Below, piece after piece: positions 48,360 to 59,796 of a DNA stretch of 64,000 nucleotides. Position 1 is the first letter of the stretch; every line of letters starts with the position of its first letter. Both the position numbers and the translations under genes were made by a program. The notes under the pieces are model-generated. The model was not told the DNA's origin. It was given only the letters and a program-made list of their open reading frames with translations, and ran no database searches. The stretch lies in contig NZ_CH672387.1 in NCBI RefSeq assembly GCF_000153465.1, positions 3,468,932 through 3,532,931 of the forward strand, written 5' to 3'. Source of the DNA: Aurantimonas manganoxydans SI85-9A1 (GTDB taxonomy: Bacteria > Pseudomonadota > Alphaproteobacteria > Rhizobiales > Rhizobiaceae).

Positions 48360-50990
48360 ATGCGCTCCGGTCCCGGCTCGATCATCTCCCTCATCACGAT
48401 CGCGATCCTGGCCCTGGCCGGCCTGTTCCTCACCGGCGGCGGCCTCTGGCTGATCGTCGCGGGCGGTTCCTGGTACTATCTGATCGCCGGCCTCGTCATG
48501 CTGGCGACCGCGCTGCTCCTGCAGTTCCGCCGTCCTGAAGCGCTGTCGCTTTATGCTGCCCTCGTTATCGGCACCCTGATCTGGGCAATCTGGGAGGTCG
48601 GCTTCGACTGGTGGCCCCTGGCGGCGCGTGGCGGCGTCATCTTCATCCTCGGTCTGGTCCTGCTCCTGCCGTGGATCACCCGGCGTCTCGGCCGGCGCAA
48701 TGTGGCCCAGGCACTGGACGGCGTCGTCGTCACCCCCTCGGCGCGACGCGGATCGGGCCTCGCGCTCTCCGGCGCCCTCGTCGTCGCTCTCGTCGTGGCC
48801 GGTATTTCCTGGTTCACCGATCTGCACTCGGTCGAAGGCCGGCTGCCGGAGCGCCAGACCGCGTGGAACGACCTCGGTGTGCCGGCCGGCGAATGGCACC
48901 AGTACGGCCGCACCAGTTACGGCCAGCGCTATGCGCCGCTGGACCAGATCACCCCGGACAATGTCGACCGGCTCCAGGTGGCCTGGGAGTACCATACGGG
49001 CGACGAGACCCAGCCGGGCGACCCGGTGGAGACCACCTTCGAGGTCACCCCGCTGAAGATCGGCGAGCGGCTGTATCTGTGCACGCCGCATCAGAACGTC
49101 ATTGCCCTCGATGCCACCACCGGCGAAGAGATCTGGCGCTACGATCCGCAGATCCAGGGCGAGCTCGCCCTGCAGCACCTGACCTGCCGGGGCCTCGCCT
49201 ATCAGGCGCCGGGCACGGCCGATCAGGCGGGTGCCGACGCGGCAGCCACGCCGGCTGCGGATGCGGCGTCGCCGGCCTCCGACTCGCCCACCGGCACCGC
49301 CACGGCGCTCGCGCAGAGCGGCCAGCTCGCCGCGCCCCAGACCGACGGCCAGCCGGCATCGGCCGATGATGCAGCGACCGCACCGGCCGCGCCGACCGAG
49401 ACGCCCACCAGCAACCAGCCGGTGGCGGCGGCGACCGCCGCGCGCACCAGCGACACCTGCGACGGCAAGCTGTTCATGCCGACCGCCGACGGCCGGCTGA
49501 TCGCGCTCAACCTCGAGACCGGTGCCGTCTGTACCGGCTTTGGTGGCGGCGACGGCCAGATCGACCTCTGGCAGAAGATGCCGAACGTCAATCCGGGTTC
49601 CTATTACTCGACCTCGCCGGTCGTCGTGACGCAGGATATGGTCATCGTCGGCGGCACGGTTCTCGACAACGTTTCCACCAACGAGGCCTCCGGCGTCATC
49701 CGTGGCTACGACATCGAGACGGGCGATCTCGTCTGGGCCTGGGATTCGGGCAATCCGGACCAGACCACGCCGCTGCCGGAAGGTCAGTCCTACACGCCGA
49801 ACTCGCCCAATTCCTGGTCGATCTCCGCGGCCGACGAGGCGCTCGGCATGGTCTATGTGCCGCTCGGCAACCAGCCCCCGGACCAGTGGGGCGCGAACCG
49901 CTCCGACGCCGTCGAGCGCTTCTCCTCCTCGGTCGTCGCGCTCGACATCGCCACCGGCGAAGTGCGCTGGGTGTTCCAGACCGTCCATCACGATCTGTGG
50001 GACTACGACGTGCCGTCGCAGCCCTCGCTGCTCGACCTGACCATCAGGGGCGAGAGCGTGCCGGTAGTGGTCCAGCCGACCAAGCAGGGCGAGGTCTACG
50101 TCCTCGACCGCCGCACCGGCGAGCCGGCCCTGCCGGTGGTCGAGACCCCGGTCCCGGGCGGCGCCGTCGAACCGGACTTCACCGCGCCGACGCAGCCGGT
50201 CTCGGCGCTGTCCTTCGATCCGCCGGCGATCCGCGAGACCGACATGTGGGGCGCCACCCTGTTCGATCAGCTCGCCTGCCGCATCGCCTTCCACGGCTAT
50301 CGCTACGAGGGCCGCTACACGCCGCCGTCGCTGGAAGGCTCGCTGGTCTATCCGGGCAATTTCGGCGTGTTCAACTGGGGCGGCGTCGCCATCGATCCGG
50401 TGCGCGACGTGATGTTCTCGACGCCCGCCTATCTGGCCTTCGTCTCGAAGCTGGTGCCGCGCGACAACGACAGCGACCTCGTCGTCAACAAGTCGCAGCC
50501 GGACGGCGCGCTGCCGGCGCTGAACGAGAATTTCGGCGCGCCCTATGCGGTCGAGCTCTCGCCCTTTACCTCGGTGCTCGGCCTGCCCTGCCAGTCGCCG
50601 CCCTGGGGCTATGTCACCGGCTCCGACCTCGCTACCGGCGAGACCGTCTGGATGCACAAGAACGGCACGGTGCGCGATTCCTCGCCGATCCCGCTGCCCT
50701 TCGAGATGGGCGTGCCGGATCTGGGCGGGCCGGTCATCACCGCCGGCGGCGTCGCCTTCATCTCCGGCACGCTCGACTATTACGTGCGCGGCTTCGACGT
50801 GACGACGGGCAAGCAACTCTGGCGTGCACGCCTGCCGGCCGGCGGCCAGTCGACGCCGATGTCCTACGAGGGCGCCGACGGGCGGCAGTATGTGCTGGTC
50901 GCGGCGGGCGGACATGGCTCGCTCGGGACCAAGCGCGGTGACAGCGTGATCGCCTACGCGCTGCCAGGCGAAGCCGCAGCCGCCGAATAG
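48360..50990 (+). CDS. gcd: Membrane-bound PQQ-dependent glucose dehydrogenase
   Basis: Quinoprotein of 876 residues oxidising aldoses such as glucose to gluconolactone in the periplasm and passing electrons to ubiquinone. The first ~155 residues give five membrane helices, the quinone-linked anchor. The rest is the eight-bladed PQQ propeller: W-H-Q-Y-G-R-T-S-Y-G-Q-R-Y-A-P-L-D-Q-I, T-C-R-G-L-A, D-G-R-L-I-A-L-N, G-G-T-V-L-D-N, H-H-D-L-W-D-Y-D and N-W-G-G-V-A-I-D-P. It carries an extra Ala/Thr/Pro/Asp-rich segment, roughly residues 285-363, that is much longer than the usual loop between the Cys of T-C-R-G and the next Cys. No PQQ synthesis gene is in the window. ATG 48360 has AAAGGA upstream. 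Confidence 0.92.
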   Translation: MRSGPGSIISLITIAILALAGLFLTGGGLWLIVAGGSWYYLIAGLVMLATALLLQFRRPEALSLYAALVIGTLIWAIWEVGFDWWPLAARGGVIFILGLVLLLPWITRRLGRRNVAQALDGVVVTPSARRGSGLALSGALVVALVVAGISWFTDLHSVEGRLPERQTAWNDLGVPAGEWHQYGRTSYGQRYAPLDQITPDNVDRLQVAWEYHTGDETQPGDPVETTFEVTPLKIGERLYLCTPHQNVIALDATTGEEIWRYDPQIQGELALQHLTCRGLAYQAPGTADQAGADAAATPAADAASPASDSPTGTATALAQSGQLAAPQTDGQPASADDAATAPAAPTETPTSNQPVAAATAARTSDTCDGKLFMPTADGRLIALNLETGAVCTGFGGGDGQIDLWQKMPNVNPGSYYSTSPVVVTQDMVIVGGTVLDNVSTNEASGVIRGYDIETGDLVWAWDSGNPDQTTPLPEGQSYTPNSPNSWSISAADEALGMVYVPLGNQPPDQWGANRSDAVERFSSSVVALDIATGEVRWVFQTVHHDLWDYDVPSQPSLLDLTIRGESVPVVVQPTKQGEVYVLDRRTGEPALPVVETPVPGGAVEPDFTAPTQPVSALSFDPPAIRETDMWGATLFDQLACRIAFHGYRYEGRYTPPSLEGSLVYPGNFGVFNWGGVAIDPVRDVMFSTPAYLAFVSKLVPRDNDSDLVVNKSQPDGALPALNENFGAPYAVELSPFTSVLGLPCQSPPWGYVTGSDLATGETVWMHKNGTVRDSSPIPLPFEMGVPDLGGPVITAGGVAFISGTLDYYVRGFDVTTGKQLWRARLPAGGQSTPMSYEGADGRQYVLVAAGGHGSLGTKRGDSVIAYALPGEAAAAE

Positions 50991-51000
50991 GACACCTGCG

Positions 51001-51023
51001 TCCGGGCCGACTGACGGCCCCGG
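51001..51023. terminator. Bidirectional hairpin terminator
   Basis: TCCGGGCC (51001-51008) and GGCCCCGGA (51015-51023) pair with one bulge in the 38-base gap between the converging gcd and 8-oxoguanine deaminase genes. Confidence 0.5.
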
Positions 51024-51028
51024 AAAGC

Positions 51029-52362
51029 TCAGGCAAAGCGCAGGGCCGCTGCGCCGTGCGCGGCCCGCAGCCGGGCGATGTCGATGCCGACCGGCATGCC
51101 GTCCTCGACCCGCCACTGGCCCTTCACCATCACACGGTCCGCGCGGGTCGCGCCGCACAGGACGAGCGCGGCGATCGGATCGTGGGCGCCCGAGAAGCGC
51201 AACTCGTCCAGCGTGAACAGGGCGAGATCGGCCTGCATGCCGACCGCAATGCGGCCGATATCCGTCCGGCCGAGACAGGCGGCCGAGCCCTCGGTGCCCA
51301 TGGCCAGCACGTCGCGGGCGGTGACCGCCTCGGCGGAGCGATAGTTCAGCCGCCCCACCATCAGCGCATGGCGCGCCGCCTCGATGAGGTTCGAAGCGTC
51401 GTTCGACGCCGAGCCGTCGACGCCGAGGCCGACGGGCGAGCCCGCTGCGCGCAGTTCGTTCACCGGGCAGAAGCCGGAGGCGAGCACCGCATTCGACGCC
51501 GGGCAGTGGCAGACGCCGACCTTGTGGGCGCCAAGCCGGCGGCACTCGTCGGTGGTGAAGTGAATGCCGTGGGCCAGCCAGGTGCGCGGCCCGAGCCAGC
51601 CAACGTCCTCCAGATAGTCGACCGGGCGGCAGCCGAAACTCTCGACGCAGAAGCGGTTCTCGTCCTCGGTCTCGCCGAGATGGGTGTGCAGCCGGCAATC
51701 GTGCCTCTCGGCAAGCTCCGCACTCGCCATCATCAGGCTCTTCGTCACCGAGAAGGGCGAGCACGGCGCCAGCGCGATCTGCGTCATCGCGCCGTCGGAG
51801 CGGTCATGCCAGCGGCCGATCAGCCGCTCGCTGTCGGCCAGGATCTCGTCCTCGTCCTGCACCACCGAATCCGGCGGCAGGCCGCCATCCTTCTGGCTGA
51901 GATTCATCGAGCCGCGGGTCAGTGTCACCCGAATGCCGAGTGCCGCCGCCTCCTCGGCCTCGATGTCGATGGCGTCCTCGAGCCCCTTGGGAAACAGATA
52001 GTGGTGGTCGGCCGCCGTGGTGCAGCCGGACATCAGCAGTTCGGTCAGGGCCAGCCGCACCGACAGGCGAAAACTGTCCGGATCGAGCCGCGCCCAGATC
52101 GGGTAGAGGCTCTCGAGCCAGGGAAACAGCTCCTTGTCGATCGCCTGCGGATGGGCCCGCGTCAGCGTCTGGTAGAAATGATGATGGGTGTTGACGAGAC
52201 CCGGCAACACCACGTGGCGCGCGGCGTCGAAAGTCTCGTCCACCGGCGCCTGGGGCTCACCTCCCGACGGCACCAGTTCGACGATACGGCCGTCCTCCAC
52301 GACGATGCCGCCGTCGGCCCCCTCCGCGAGGATCGCCAGCGGCGTCTTCAGCCAGAGCCGTG

Positions 52363-52366
<4 letters not shown>
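51029..52366 (-). CDS. 8-oxoguanine deaminase
   Basis: Amidohydrolase of 445 residues. The 8-oxoguanine deaminase group within the Atz/Trz amidohydrolases converts 8-oxoguanine to urate. Metal and catalytic blocks are [38 protein letters not shown] and [12 protein letters not shown]. The H-H-H-F-Y-Q-T and D-G-S-A-S-N-D blocks favour this activity over chlorohydrolases. GTG 52366 overlaps the ureG stop as GTGA, making it the last gene of the ureE-F-G segment. Its product enters the pathway at PuuD. Confidence 0.9.
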
Positions 52367-52991
<625 letters not shown>

Positions 52992-52995
<4 letters not shown>

Positions 52996-53711
52996 GAGCG
53001 GAAGAGCCTCGTGGGAAGGGTTTCGTGCCGCAGTGCGGCAATGTCCGACCCTAGCGCCGCCGAGCCGAGATCGTCCAGAGTCGAGCGGCCCGCCCGCTCG
53101 GTCAGGGCTCGAATGTCGGGCTCCAGCCGCCGCAGGATCCGCACCGCCTCGCTCTGGGCCAGCGGCACCAGCCGCACCGCCGCCGACACCAGCGACGCGG
53201 CAAAGCCGTGCACGAAGGCCAGCAGCGTCTCGTCCAGCCCGAAGCCGGCTTCGGCGGCGAGCCGCCCGACCGCGACCGGATAGGCGACGGCGTCGGCGCC
53301 TTCCCTACGCTCCGCTTCGCCGGTTCCCGCCCATGGCTGCGATGCTTCGGCGAAGGCGGCGCCTAGCGCCAGCGTCTCGGCGCGGCGTTCGGCACTGCCG
53401 GCCAGCGCCTCGGCGAGCTCCGCGACGGCCGCGAATCGGGCCGCGTCGCCTGCCTGATGCGCGGCGTAGGCCTCGACCAGCAGCACGGCGTCGTTCCAGC
53501 CGCTGCCGCGATCGAGCAGCACCCGCACCCAGGCCTCTACCGATGCCCCGTCCGTCAGGACGCGCTCGGCCACCGCCGTTTCCAGCCCGTGCGACCAGGC
53601 GAAGGCGCCGATCGGGAAGGCCGGCGAGAACAGGGTCAGGAGTTCGGCCAGATGCGGGGTGGCGACCGATGCCGCCGCCGCTACCGGCACCGAGTCAGCC
53701 AGCCGGCTCAA
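52992..53711 (-). CDS. ureF: Urease accessory protein UreF
   Basis: All-helical UreF of 239 residues, which bridges UreD and UreG. Family segments are [25 protein letters not shown] and [19 protein letters not shown]. There is no ATG before the first conserved block. The best start is TTG at 53711, overlapping the ureE stop as TTGA; a GTG at 53693 is an alternative. The gene immediately precedes ureG. Confidence 0.92.
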
Positions 53712-54172
53712 AGAGGGACCGTCTCGACCGGATGGTGATGGCCCGACGGCTCGTAGGCACCGCCTTCGGGATCGAAGGCCGCCTCGGTCTCGGTGATCTC
53801 GGCGCCCAGCCCCTCCAGCATGGTGCGCACCACGGCGTCGCGGCGGATCAGGATCCGGTCGTCCAGCAGTTGCGCCGCCAGATGCCGGTTGCCGATCTGC
53901 CAGGCCAGCACGAGCAGATGGCGAGCATCGCGGCCGCGGATCTCGTAGAGCTCCTCGGGCTTGGCCTTTACCGCGATCAGCCGGCCATCGTCCAGAAGGA
54001 TGGCGTCGCCCTCGACCAGCAGCAGCGCCTCCGGCAGGTCGAGCAGGAAAGCGATACCATCGTCGCTGACCATCGCCATGCGCCGGCGATGGCGCGCCGA
54101 TTCGTCCAGCGTGATCGTGTCCGCCGCCGTGGTCCACTCTCCAGCCCGCTTGATGGTATCGCCGACGATCAT
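53708..54172 (-). CDS. ureE: Urease accessory protein UreE
   Basis: Nickel metallochaperone of 154 residues. The N-terminal peptide-binding domain contains R-H-R-R-R-M and D-L-P-E-A-L-L-L, and the C-terminal metal domain has W-Q-I-G-N-R-H-L-A-A-Q. The tail has only a short His run (G-H-H-H-P), so nickel storage is limited compared with His-rich UreE. It is the first gene of ureE-F-G-8-oxoguanine deaminase and is divergent from the gene at 54313. Confidence 0.94.
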   Translation of the reverse strand: MIVGDTIKRAGEWTTAADTITLDESARHRRRMAMVSDDGIAFLLDLPEALLLVEGDAILLDDGRLIAVKAKPEELYEIRGRDARHLLVLAWQIGNRHLAAQLLDDRILIRRDAVVRTMLEGLGAEITETEAAFDPEGGAYEPSGHHHPVETVPL

Positions 54173-54312
54173 CCCGCTGTCTCTTTCTGAAGGGCCATGC
54201 CCGTTTCACTGTGCGTGCCGCGACGATACGGTGCCCCGTGGCTCCGGACCAGCCCTTCGGCCGGGAGAACCATGGCGCGGAATGCGTCGGCAGATGGGCA
54301 AGGGAACGCAGC

Positions 54313-54945
54313 ATGGCTCTGCAGAACCGCGTCACCCCGCTGGGCGAGATCGTCGTCGACCCGGCCAGGGGCGATTTCATGGGCAATCGCGGTATTCTGC
54401 ATGACGGCATGCGCCGCCTCGGCGTCAGCCGCTGGAAGCACAAGGCGTGGATCGTCTGCACGCTGGCGTTCAAAAGCCGCAAGCGCGAGATCATGGCGCC
54501 GGGCCGCTACACCGAACTGTTCTTCCTCGATGAGGCGACGGCGCTTGCCGCCGGCCACCGGCCCTGCTGGGAATGCCGCCGCGCGGCCGCCCTCGCCTAC
54601 CGTTCCGCCTTCGCCGAGGGCAACGGGTTGGAGAACGCCCCGTCGAGCCACGAGATCGACGACCTCCTGCATGCCTCGCGCATCGTTACGGGCACACGCC
54701 ATCAACGCCGGGCGGAGCGCGTCGGAGGCGAACTGCCCGACGGCGTCTTCGTCATCGTCGAAGAGCGTGCCTGGGTCGTCCTCAACAATCGCCTCCTGCG
54801 CTGGACGCCCGCGGGCTACGATGCCATGCGGGAAATGCCGGACGGGCCGGTCACCGTGGCAACGCCGCTGCCGAGCGCCGCGGCAATCGCGGCCGGCTAC
54901 CGCCCGGCCCTGCACGCCAGTGCCGCGGCGCTGGCCGGCGGCTGA
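54313..54945 (+). CDS. Conserved protein with Ada-like RPC-x2-C motif
   Basis: Cytoplasmic protein of 210 residues. I do not recognise a named family. A well-marked block, R-Y-T-E-L-F-F-L-D-E-A-T-A-L-A-A-G followed by H-R-P-C-W-E-C-R-R (Cys85, Cys88), resembles the C-terminal half of the Ada methyl-DNA zinc domain (E-A-L-A-A-G-F-R-P-C-K-R-C). The first Cys pair of Ada is absent apart from Cys49. The N terminus M-G-N-R-G-I-L-H-D and a W-x-H-K-A-W-I-V-C segment are the other striking parts. ATG 54313 has AAGGGAA six bases upstream. It sits on the plus strand inside the urease region, without an obvious tie to urea. DNA or metal binding is a guess. Confidence 0.7.
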   Translation: MALQNRVTPLGEIVVDPARGDFMGNRGILHDGMRRLGVSRWKHKAWIVCTLAFKSRKREIMAPGRYTELFFLDEATALAAGHRPCWECRRAAALAYRSAFAEGNGLENAPSSHEIDDLLHASRIVTGTRHQRRAERVGGELPDGVFVIVEERAWVVLNNRLLRWTPAGYDAMREMPDGPVTVATPLPSAAAIAAGYRPALHASAAALAGG

Positions 54946-54958
54946 GCCCCCGTCCCGA

Positions 54959-55366
54959 TCAGCGGCGGACTTCGCAGACCGTCGTCTGGCTCGGGTCGCT
55001 GCGCATCTCGCTGTAAAGGTCGCCGCGTCGTCCCTTGGTCCACCAGACCATCGCGCCGGCCGCGTATTTCGCGCCTGAGCCGGACATCACATCGACGAAC
55101 AATGTCTGGCGGCCGTCCACCGGCAGGATGGCAAGCGAGTTGGACGGCAAATTGATGTATTCGACCGCCATTTCCACCGGTTCGGCCTCGGCCGTGTCCC
55201 GGCAGAGATAGGTGACGGTGGTGCGCTCGGCCGGTCCCTCCAGATCGAGGGTCAGCGGCTCTCCGTCCTGCGCGAGCGCAGGGACGGCGCCAATGGCGGC
55301 CAGCGCCAGGCCAAGGGCAAGCGCCCTGCCCCGTGCGGCGATCGAAACGTCATTACGGTGCATCAT
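54959..55366 (-). CDS. MliC-like lysozyme inhibitor domain, secreted
   Basis: Exported protein of 135 residues. A signal peptide ends at Pro-Ala-Leu-Ala-Gln near residue 33; there is no lipobox Cys, so it should be soluble in the periplasm rather than a lipoprotein. The mature part has V-T-Y-L-C, Y-I-N-L-P-S-N-S-L-A, and the core motif M-S-G-S-G-A-K-Y-A-A-G-x-x-x-W-W-T-K-G, closing with a Cys near the end. This matches MliC, which inhibits C-type lysozyme. Two adjacent ATG codons exist; the second (55363) is better spaced from GGAGGAG. It is between ureE and ureC. Confidence 0.8.
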   Translation of the reverse strand: MMHRNDVSIAARGRALALGLALAAIGAVPALAQDGEPLTLDLEGPAERTTVTYLCRDTAEAEPVEMAVEYINLPSNSLAILPVDGRQTLFVDVMSGSGAKYAAGAMVWWTKGRRGDLYSEMRSDPSQTTVCEVRR

Positions 55367-55433
55367 GGCTCCTCCCCAGTGGCCGCGGCGGGGTCCGATC
55401 GTCCTTCGGGCCGCTGCGATCCTTCGGGAAAGC

Positions 55434-57146
<1,713 letters not shown>

Positions 57147-57332
57147 GGGCGATCTCCAGACGGGTCGAATTCGTTGATGCGGCCGCTCTCGTTGCGGCGC
57201 ACCATCAGCGACCATAGGTCGGTCGCGAAAGCTTGTCTTCCCGGTTTTGACGATCGGCGCGAGACTGGCGGCAATTCGGCCGCAGCGGCGCGCATGCCGG
57301 CGTGCCCGCACGCCCCCGATACAGGAGCCCAG

Positions 57333-57743
57333 ATGATCCGCTTCGCCCTCCTTGCCGCGCTGCTTCTGCCCGGCGCCGCCCTCGCCCAGGCCTACGATCC
57401 GGGGCCGATGGGCGACGTGCCGGGCTCGTCGGCGTCGGGCATGCGCATCGGCGGTTCGCCGGCGGTGACGGCCGGCCCCCGCATCCGCGGCGCCGACGTC
57501 TTCGGCGACACGGTCACCGAGCGGGCCTACGGAAAGAATTTCGACGACAGCTATCTGAAGCCGAAGGTGCCCCGAAGCCGCGCCCCTCAGCCAAGCACGG
57601 CGGAACGCGCGGTCGAGGGGCGGCCGGACCTCAACGGCACCAATGCCGGCAGCTTCGCGCGGCAGGGCCCCAATGCCGCCGGCCGCAGCGAGGTGACCCG
57701 CGGCAGTTCGGCAGGCCCCCACCGCGCCATCATCCGGCGGTAG
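57333..57743 (+). CDS. Small secreted protein, unknown function
   Basis: Protein of 136 residues with a clear signal peptide ([18 protein letters not shown]). The mature part is Gly/Pro/Arg-rich and appears disordered, with no domain I recognise. AGGAG lies five bases before ATG 57333. It is divergent from ureC and is followed by another Gly/Ser-rich secreted protein gene, perhaps in the same transcript (110-base gap). Confidence 0.7.
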   Translation: MIRFALLAALLLPGAALAQAYDPGPMGDVPGSSASGMRIGGSPAVTAGPRIRGADVFGDTVTERAYGKNFDDSYLKPKVPRSRAPQPSTAERAVEGRPDLNGTNAGSFARQGPNAAGRSEVTRGSSAGPHRAIIRR

Positions 57744-57853
57744 GCTGCACGGCGCTGTCCGCGATCTGGAACCGGTCGGAGGCGCGCGGAGTTGCTGATC
57801 AGAGGCACCGGGCCGCTCACCGTCCCGCGCCGTGATTTCGGAAGGCAAAGGCC

Positions 57854-58402
57854 ATGCGCAGAACCCTCCCCTCCCTGATCGCAATCGCGACGATTCTCGC
57901 GGCAGGCCCCGCACTGGCCCAGCTCTCCGGCGGCGTCGGCGGGTCTTCGGGTGCCGGCGGATCGTCCGGCATCGGTGGATCGTCGGGCAGCGGTGTCGTC
58001 ACCGGCTCCGGCTCCGGCGCCGGCGGCATCGGCAGCACGAGCGGCGTCGGATCGGGGTCGAGCCTGTCGGATACCGGCGCATCCCCCACCCTGACCGACC
58101 CGATCGCACCGGGCGCAAGTTCGGGCAGCACCGGCCTCGGCGCCGACACCACCGAGGGGCTGGCGAGCGAGGGTTCGTCCACGATCAACAGCCTCAATGC
58201 CGAAGGGCTGGCACGCTCCGAGGCAGGCGCCGGCACCTCGTCGGTGACCAGCTTCGGCACCAGCGACACGATCGGCACGCCCGGCGCAGGCCCCGACCGG
58301 GCCTACCGGATCACCAAGCCGACCGTCGCCGTCGATCTGGGCTCCATTCGCCGCGGCCTGTCGAGCGCTCCGAGCGCCATTCCCAAGGCCAATGGCGACT
58401 GA
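57854..58402 (+). CDS. Gly/Ser-rich secreted protein, unknown function
   Basis: Protein of 182 residues. A signal peptide ends at Ala-Leu-Ala-Gln (residue 23). Residues 24-75 are repeats of G-G-S-S-G and G-S-G, followed by Ser/Thr/Gly-rich sequence and a short less biased C-terminal part with [12 protein letters not shown]. No family is recognised. It is likely an unstructured periplasmic or surface protein. GGAAGG lies about eight bases before the ATG. Confidence 0.65.
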   Translation: MRRTLPSLIAIATILAAGPALAQLSGGVGGSSGAGGSSGIGGSSGSGVVTGSGSGAGGIGSTSGVGSGSSLSDTGASPTLTDPIAPGASSGSTGLGADTTEGLASEGSSTINSLNAEGLARSEAGAGTSSVTSFGTSDTIGTPGAGPDRAYRITKPTVAVDLGSIRRGLSSAPSAIPKANGD

Positions 58403-58429
58403 GCCACGCCTCGTCTCCTGAGCCGGCGG

Positions 58430-58828
58430 TCAGACCTCGAAGGCGTCGTCCACGGGCACCTGCAACGCCTGCGCCAGCTGGTTGGTCCTGGCGGCAAGGC
58501 CGACGACGGCCAGCAGTTCACCATATTGCGCATTGGTCATCCCCTTCGCCCGCGCCGCGGCCGTGTGGGAATGGACGCAATAGCTGCAGCCATTGGTGGT
58601 CGAAACGGCGATGTAGAGCATCTCGCGGGTCAGCGGATCGAGCGCGCCCGGCGCGCCCATCACCGCCTTCACCTCCTCCCATGTCCGCTTCAGAGTCCCC
58701 GGATCGGCGGCCAGCACGCGCCAGAAATTGTTGACGAAGTCCGAGCCGCGGGTCGCGCGGATGTCGTCGAAGACGGCGCGCACCTCGGGGCTGGCCTGTG
58801 CATCCGAAACCAGCGGTGCCGTTGCCAT
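58430..58828 (-). CDS. Carboxymuconolactone decarboxylase / AhpD-like protein
   Basis: Protein of 132 residues of the AhpD/CMD fold. The redox motif C-S-Y-C-V-H-S-H (E-x-x-x-x-x-C-x-x-C-x-x-x-H type) is near residue 80. Members act as peroxidase partners or decarboxylases; the CxxC form favours a thiol redox role. ATG 58828 is 12 bases from the stop of the cyclase-family gene upstream, so they are probably co-transcribed. No link to urease is evident. Confidence 0.9.
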   Translation of the reverse strand: MATAPLVSDAQASPEVRAVFDDIRATRGSDFVNNFWRVLAADPGTLKRTWEEVKAVMGAPGALDPLTREMLYIAVSTTNGCSYCVHSHTAAARAKGMTNAQYGELLAVVGLAARTNQLAQALQVPVDDAFEV

Positions 58829-58839
58829 GGCCTGTCCCC

Positions 58840-59673
58840 TCAGGTGAGTGCGAAGACGCGGGCCGGGCCGCCCGAGCCGCCCCGATGCTTCGGCGCGCCG
58901 ACGATCAGCGTCGCCCCTGTTGCCGGCATGTCGTCGAGCCCGGCGATGCACTCCAACCCCCAGCGGCCTTCCGGCAACCAGGCGTAATGCACGGCGAAGT
59001 CCGGCGACATGCCGAAGTCGAGCGACAGCGTGTCGACGGCGATGCCGACCGCCGAACCCTCCAGGAGCATCTGCACCGCTTCCACATGGAAGCCGGGGAA
59101 ATGCATGGTGCCGTCCTGGTCGGCATTGCGGAACTTGTCGGTGTCCAGATGCCGGGCCCAGCCGGAATTCATCGCCACGCAGCACTTCTCCGGCATGTCG
59201 CCATGCGCCGCGATCCAGGCCTTCAGATCGTCAGGCGTGACCTGCGCGTCCGCATTCTTCTCCGCCTTCTCCCGGATGTCGACCACGACCAGCGGCGCCA
59301 TCAGCTTGTCGACGGGGATCTCCGCCACCGACTGGCCGTCGGCGGAAAAATGCAGCGGCGCGTCGACATGGGTGCCGGTGTGCTCGTTCACCCGCAGCTC
59401 GAACAGATTGAACTTGTGCTCGGCGTAGGAGAATTTCTGCTCCATGAAGAATTGCTGGTCGCCGAAGAAGGTCGGGAACTCCGGATAGAGTTCATGGGTC
59501 AGGTCGGCGATGGCCTTCGCCGGCATCGAGGGGGCGACCGCCGGCTTGGCGGCGTCCTGCGCAAAGGCCGGGCTCGCGATCCCCGCCGCGGCCGCGGCAA
59601 GCCCGCCGCCCAAGAGCCCGCGCCGGCTCAGCATCCGGCTCTTCACGCTGTCGATCACGCAATGGTCGCACAT
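58840..59673 (-). CDS. Tat-exported cyclase-family protein
   Basis: Protein of 277 residues of the cyclase/kynurenine-formamidase fold, a metal-dependent hydrolase family. Family blocks are D-L-T-H-E-L, then E-H-T-G-T-H-V-D-A-P-L-H-F (the metal-binding His/Asp), and A-V-D-T-L-S-L-D and H-Y-A-W-L-P-E-G-R-W. A twin-arginine signal (S-R-R-G-L-L followed by an Ala/Gly-rich stretch to A-F-A-Q) lies at about 15-40. It is preceded by M-C-D-H-C, a CxxC pair before the signal. The start ATG 59673 is the family start. The substrate is unknown. It lies just downstream of ureB with a 124-base gap. Confidence 0.88.
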   Translation of the reverse strand: MCDHCVIDSVKSRMLSRRGLLGGGLAAAAAGIASPAFAQDAAKPAVAPSMPAKAIADLTHELYPEFPTFFGDQQFFMEQKFSYAEHKFNLFELRVNEHTGTHVDAPLHFSADGQSVAEIPVDKLMAPLVVVDIREKAEKNADAQVTPDDLKAWIAAHGDMPEKCCVAMNSGWARHLDTDKFRNADQDGTMHFPGFHVEAVQMLLEGSAVGIAVDTLSLDFGMSPDFAVHYAWLPEGRWGLECIAGLDDMPATGATLIVGAPKHRGGSGGPARVFALT

Positions 59674-59796
59674 TCGCCCGTCCCCTTTCTCCAGACCGCA
59701 CCAAGCCGCGCCTGCGCCATCTGGCAAGGCTTGCAGCCATCGTCCTCACGGCCGGGAATCAGGGGTGGCGCCTCAGCGGCGCCGGCGCCGCGTCGT

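Noticed and set aside
47658-51764. Minus-strand open frame of about 1370 codons opposite allA and gcd
   Set aside because: Antisense to two recognised genes and of low-complexity Arg/Ala/Gly composition, so it is a shadow.
57195-57225. GCGACC/GGTCGC-like dyad upstream of ureC as a second RutR site
   Set aside because: The arms have a different spacing (three bases between GACC and GGTC) and lack the outer TT/AA of the consensus, so I do not count it.
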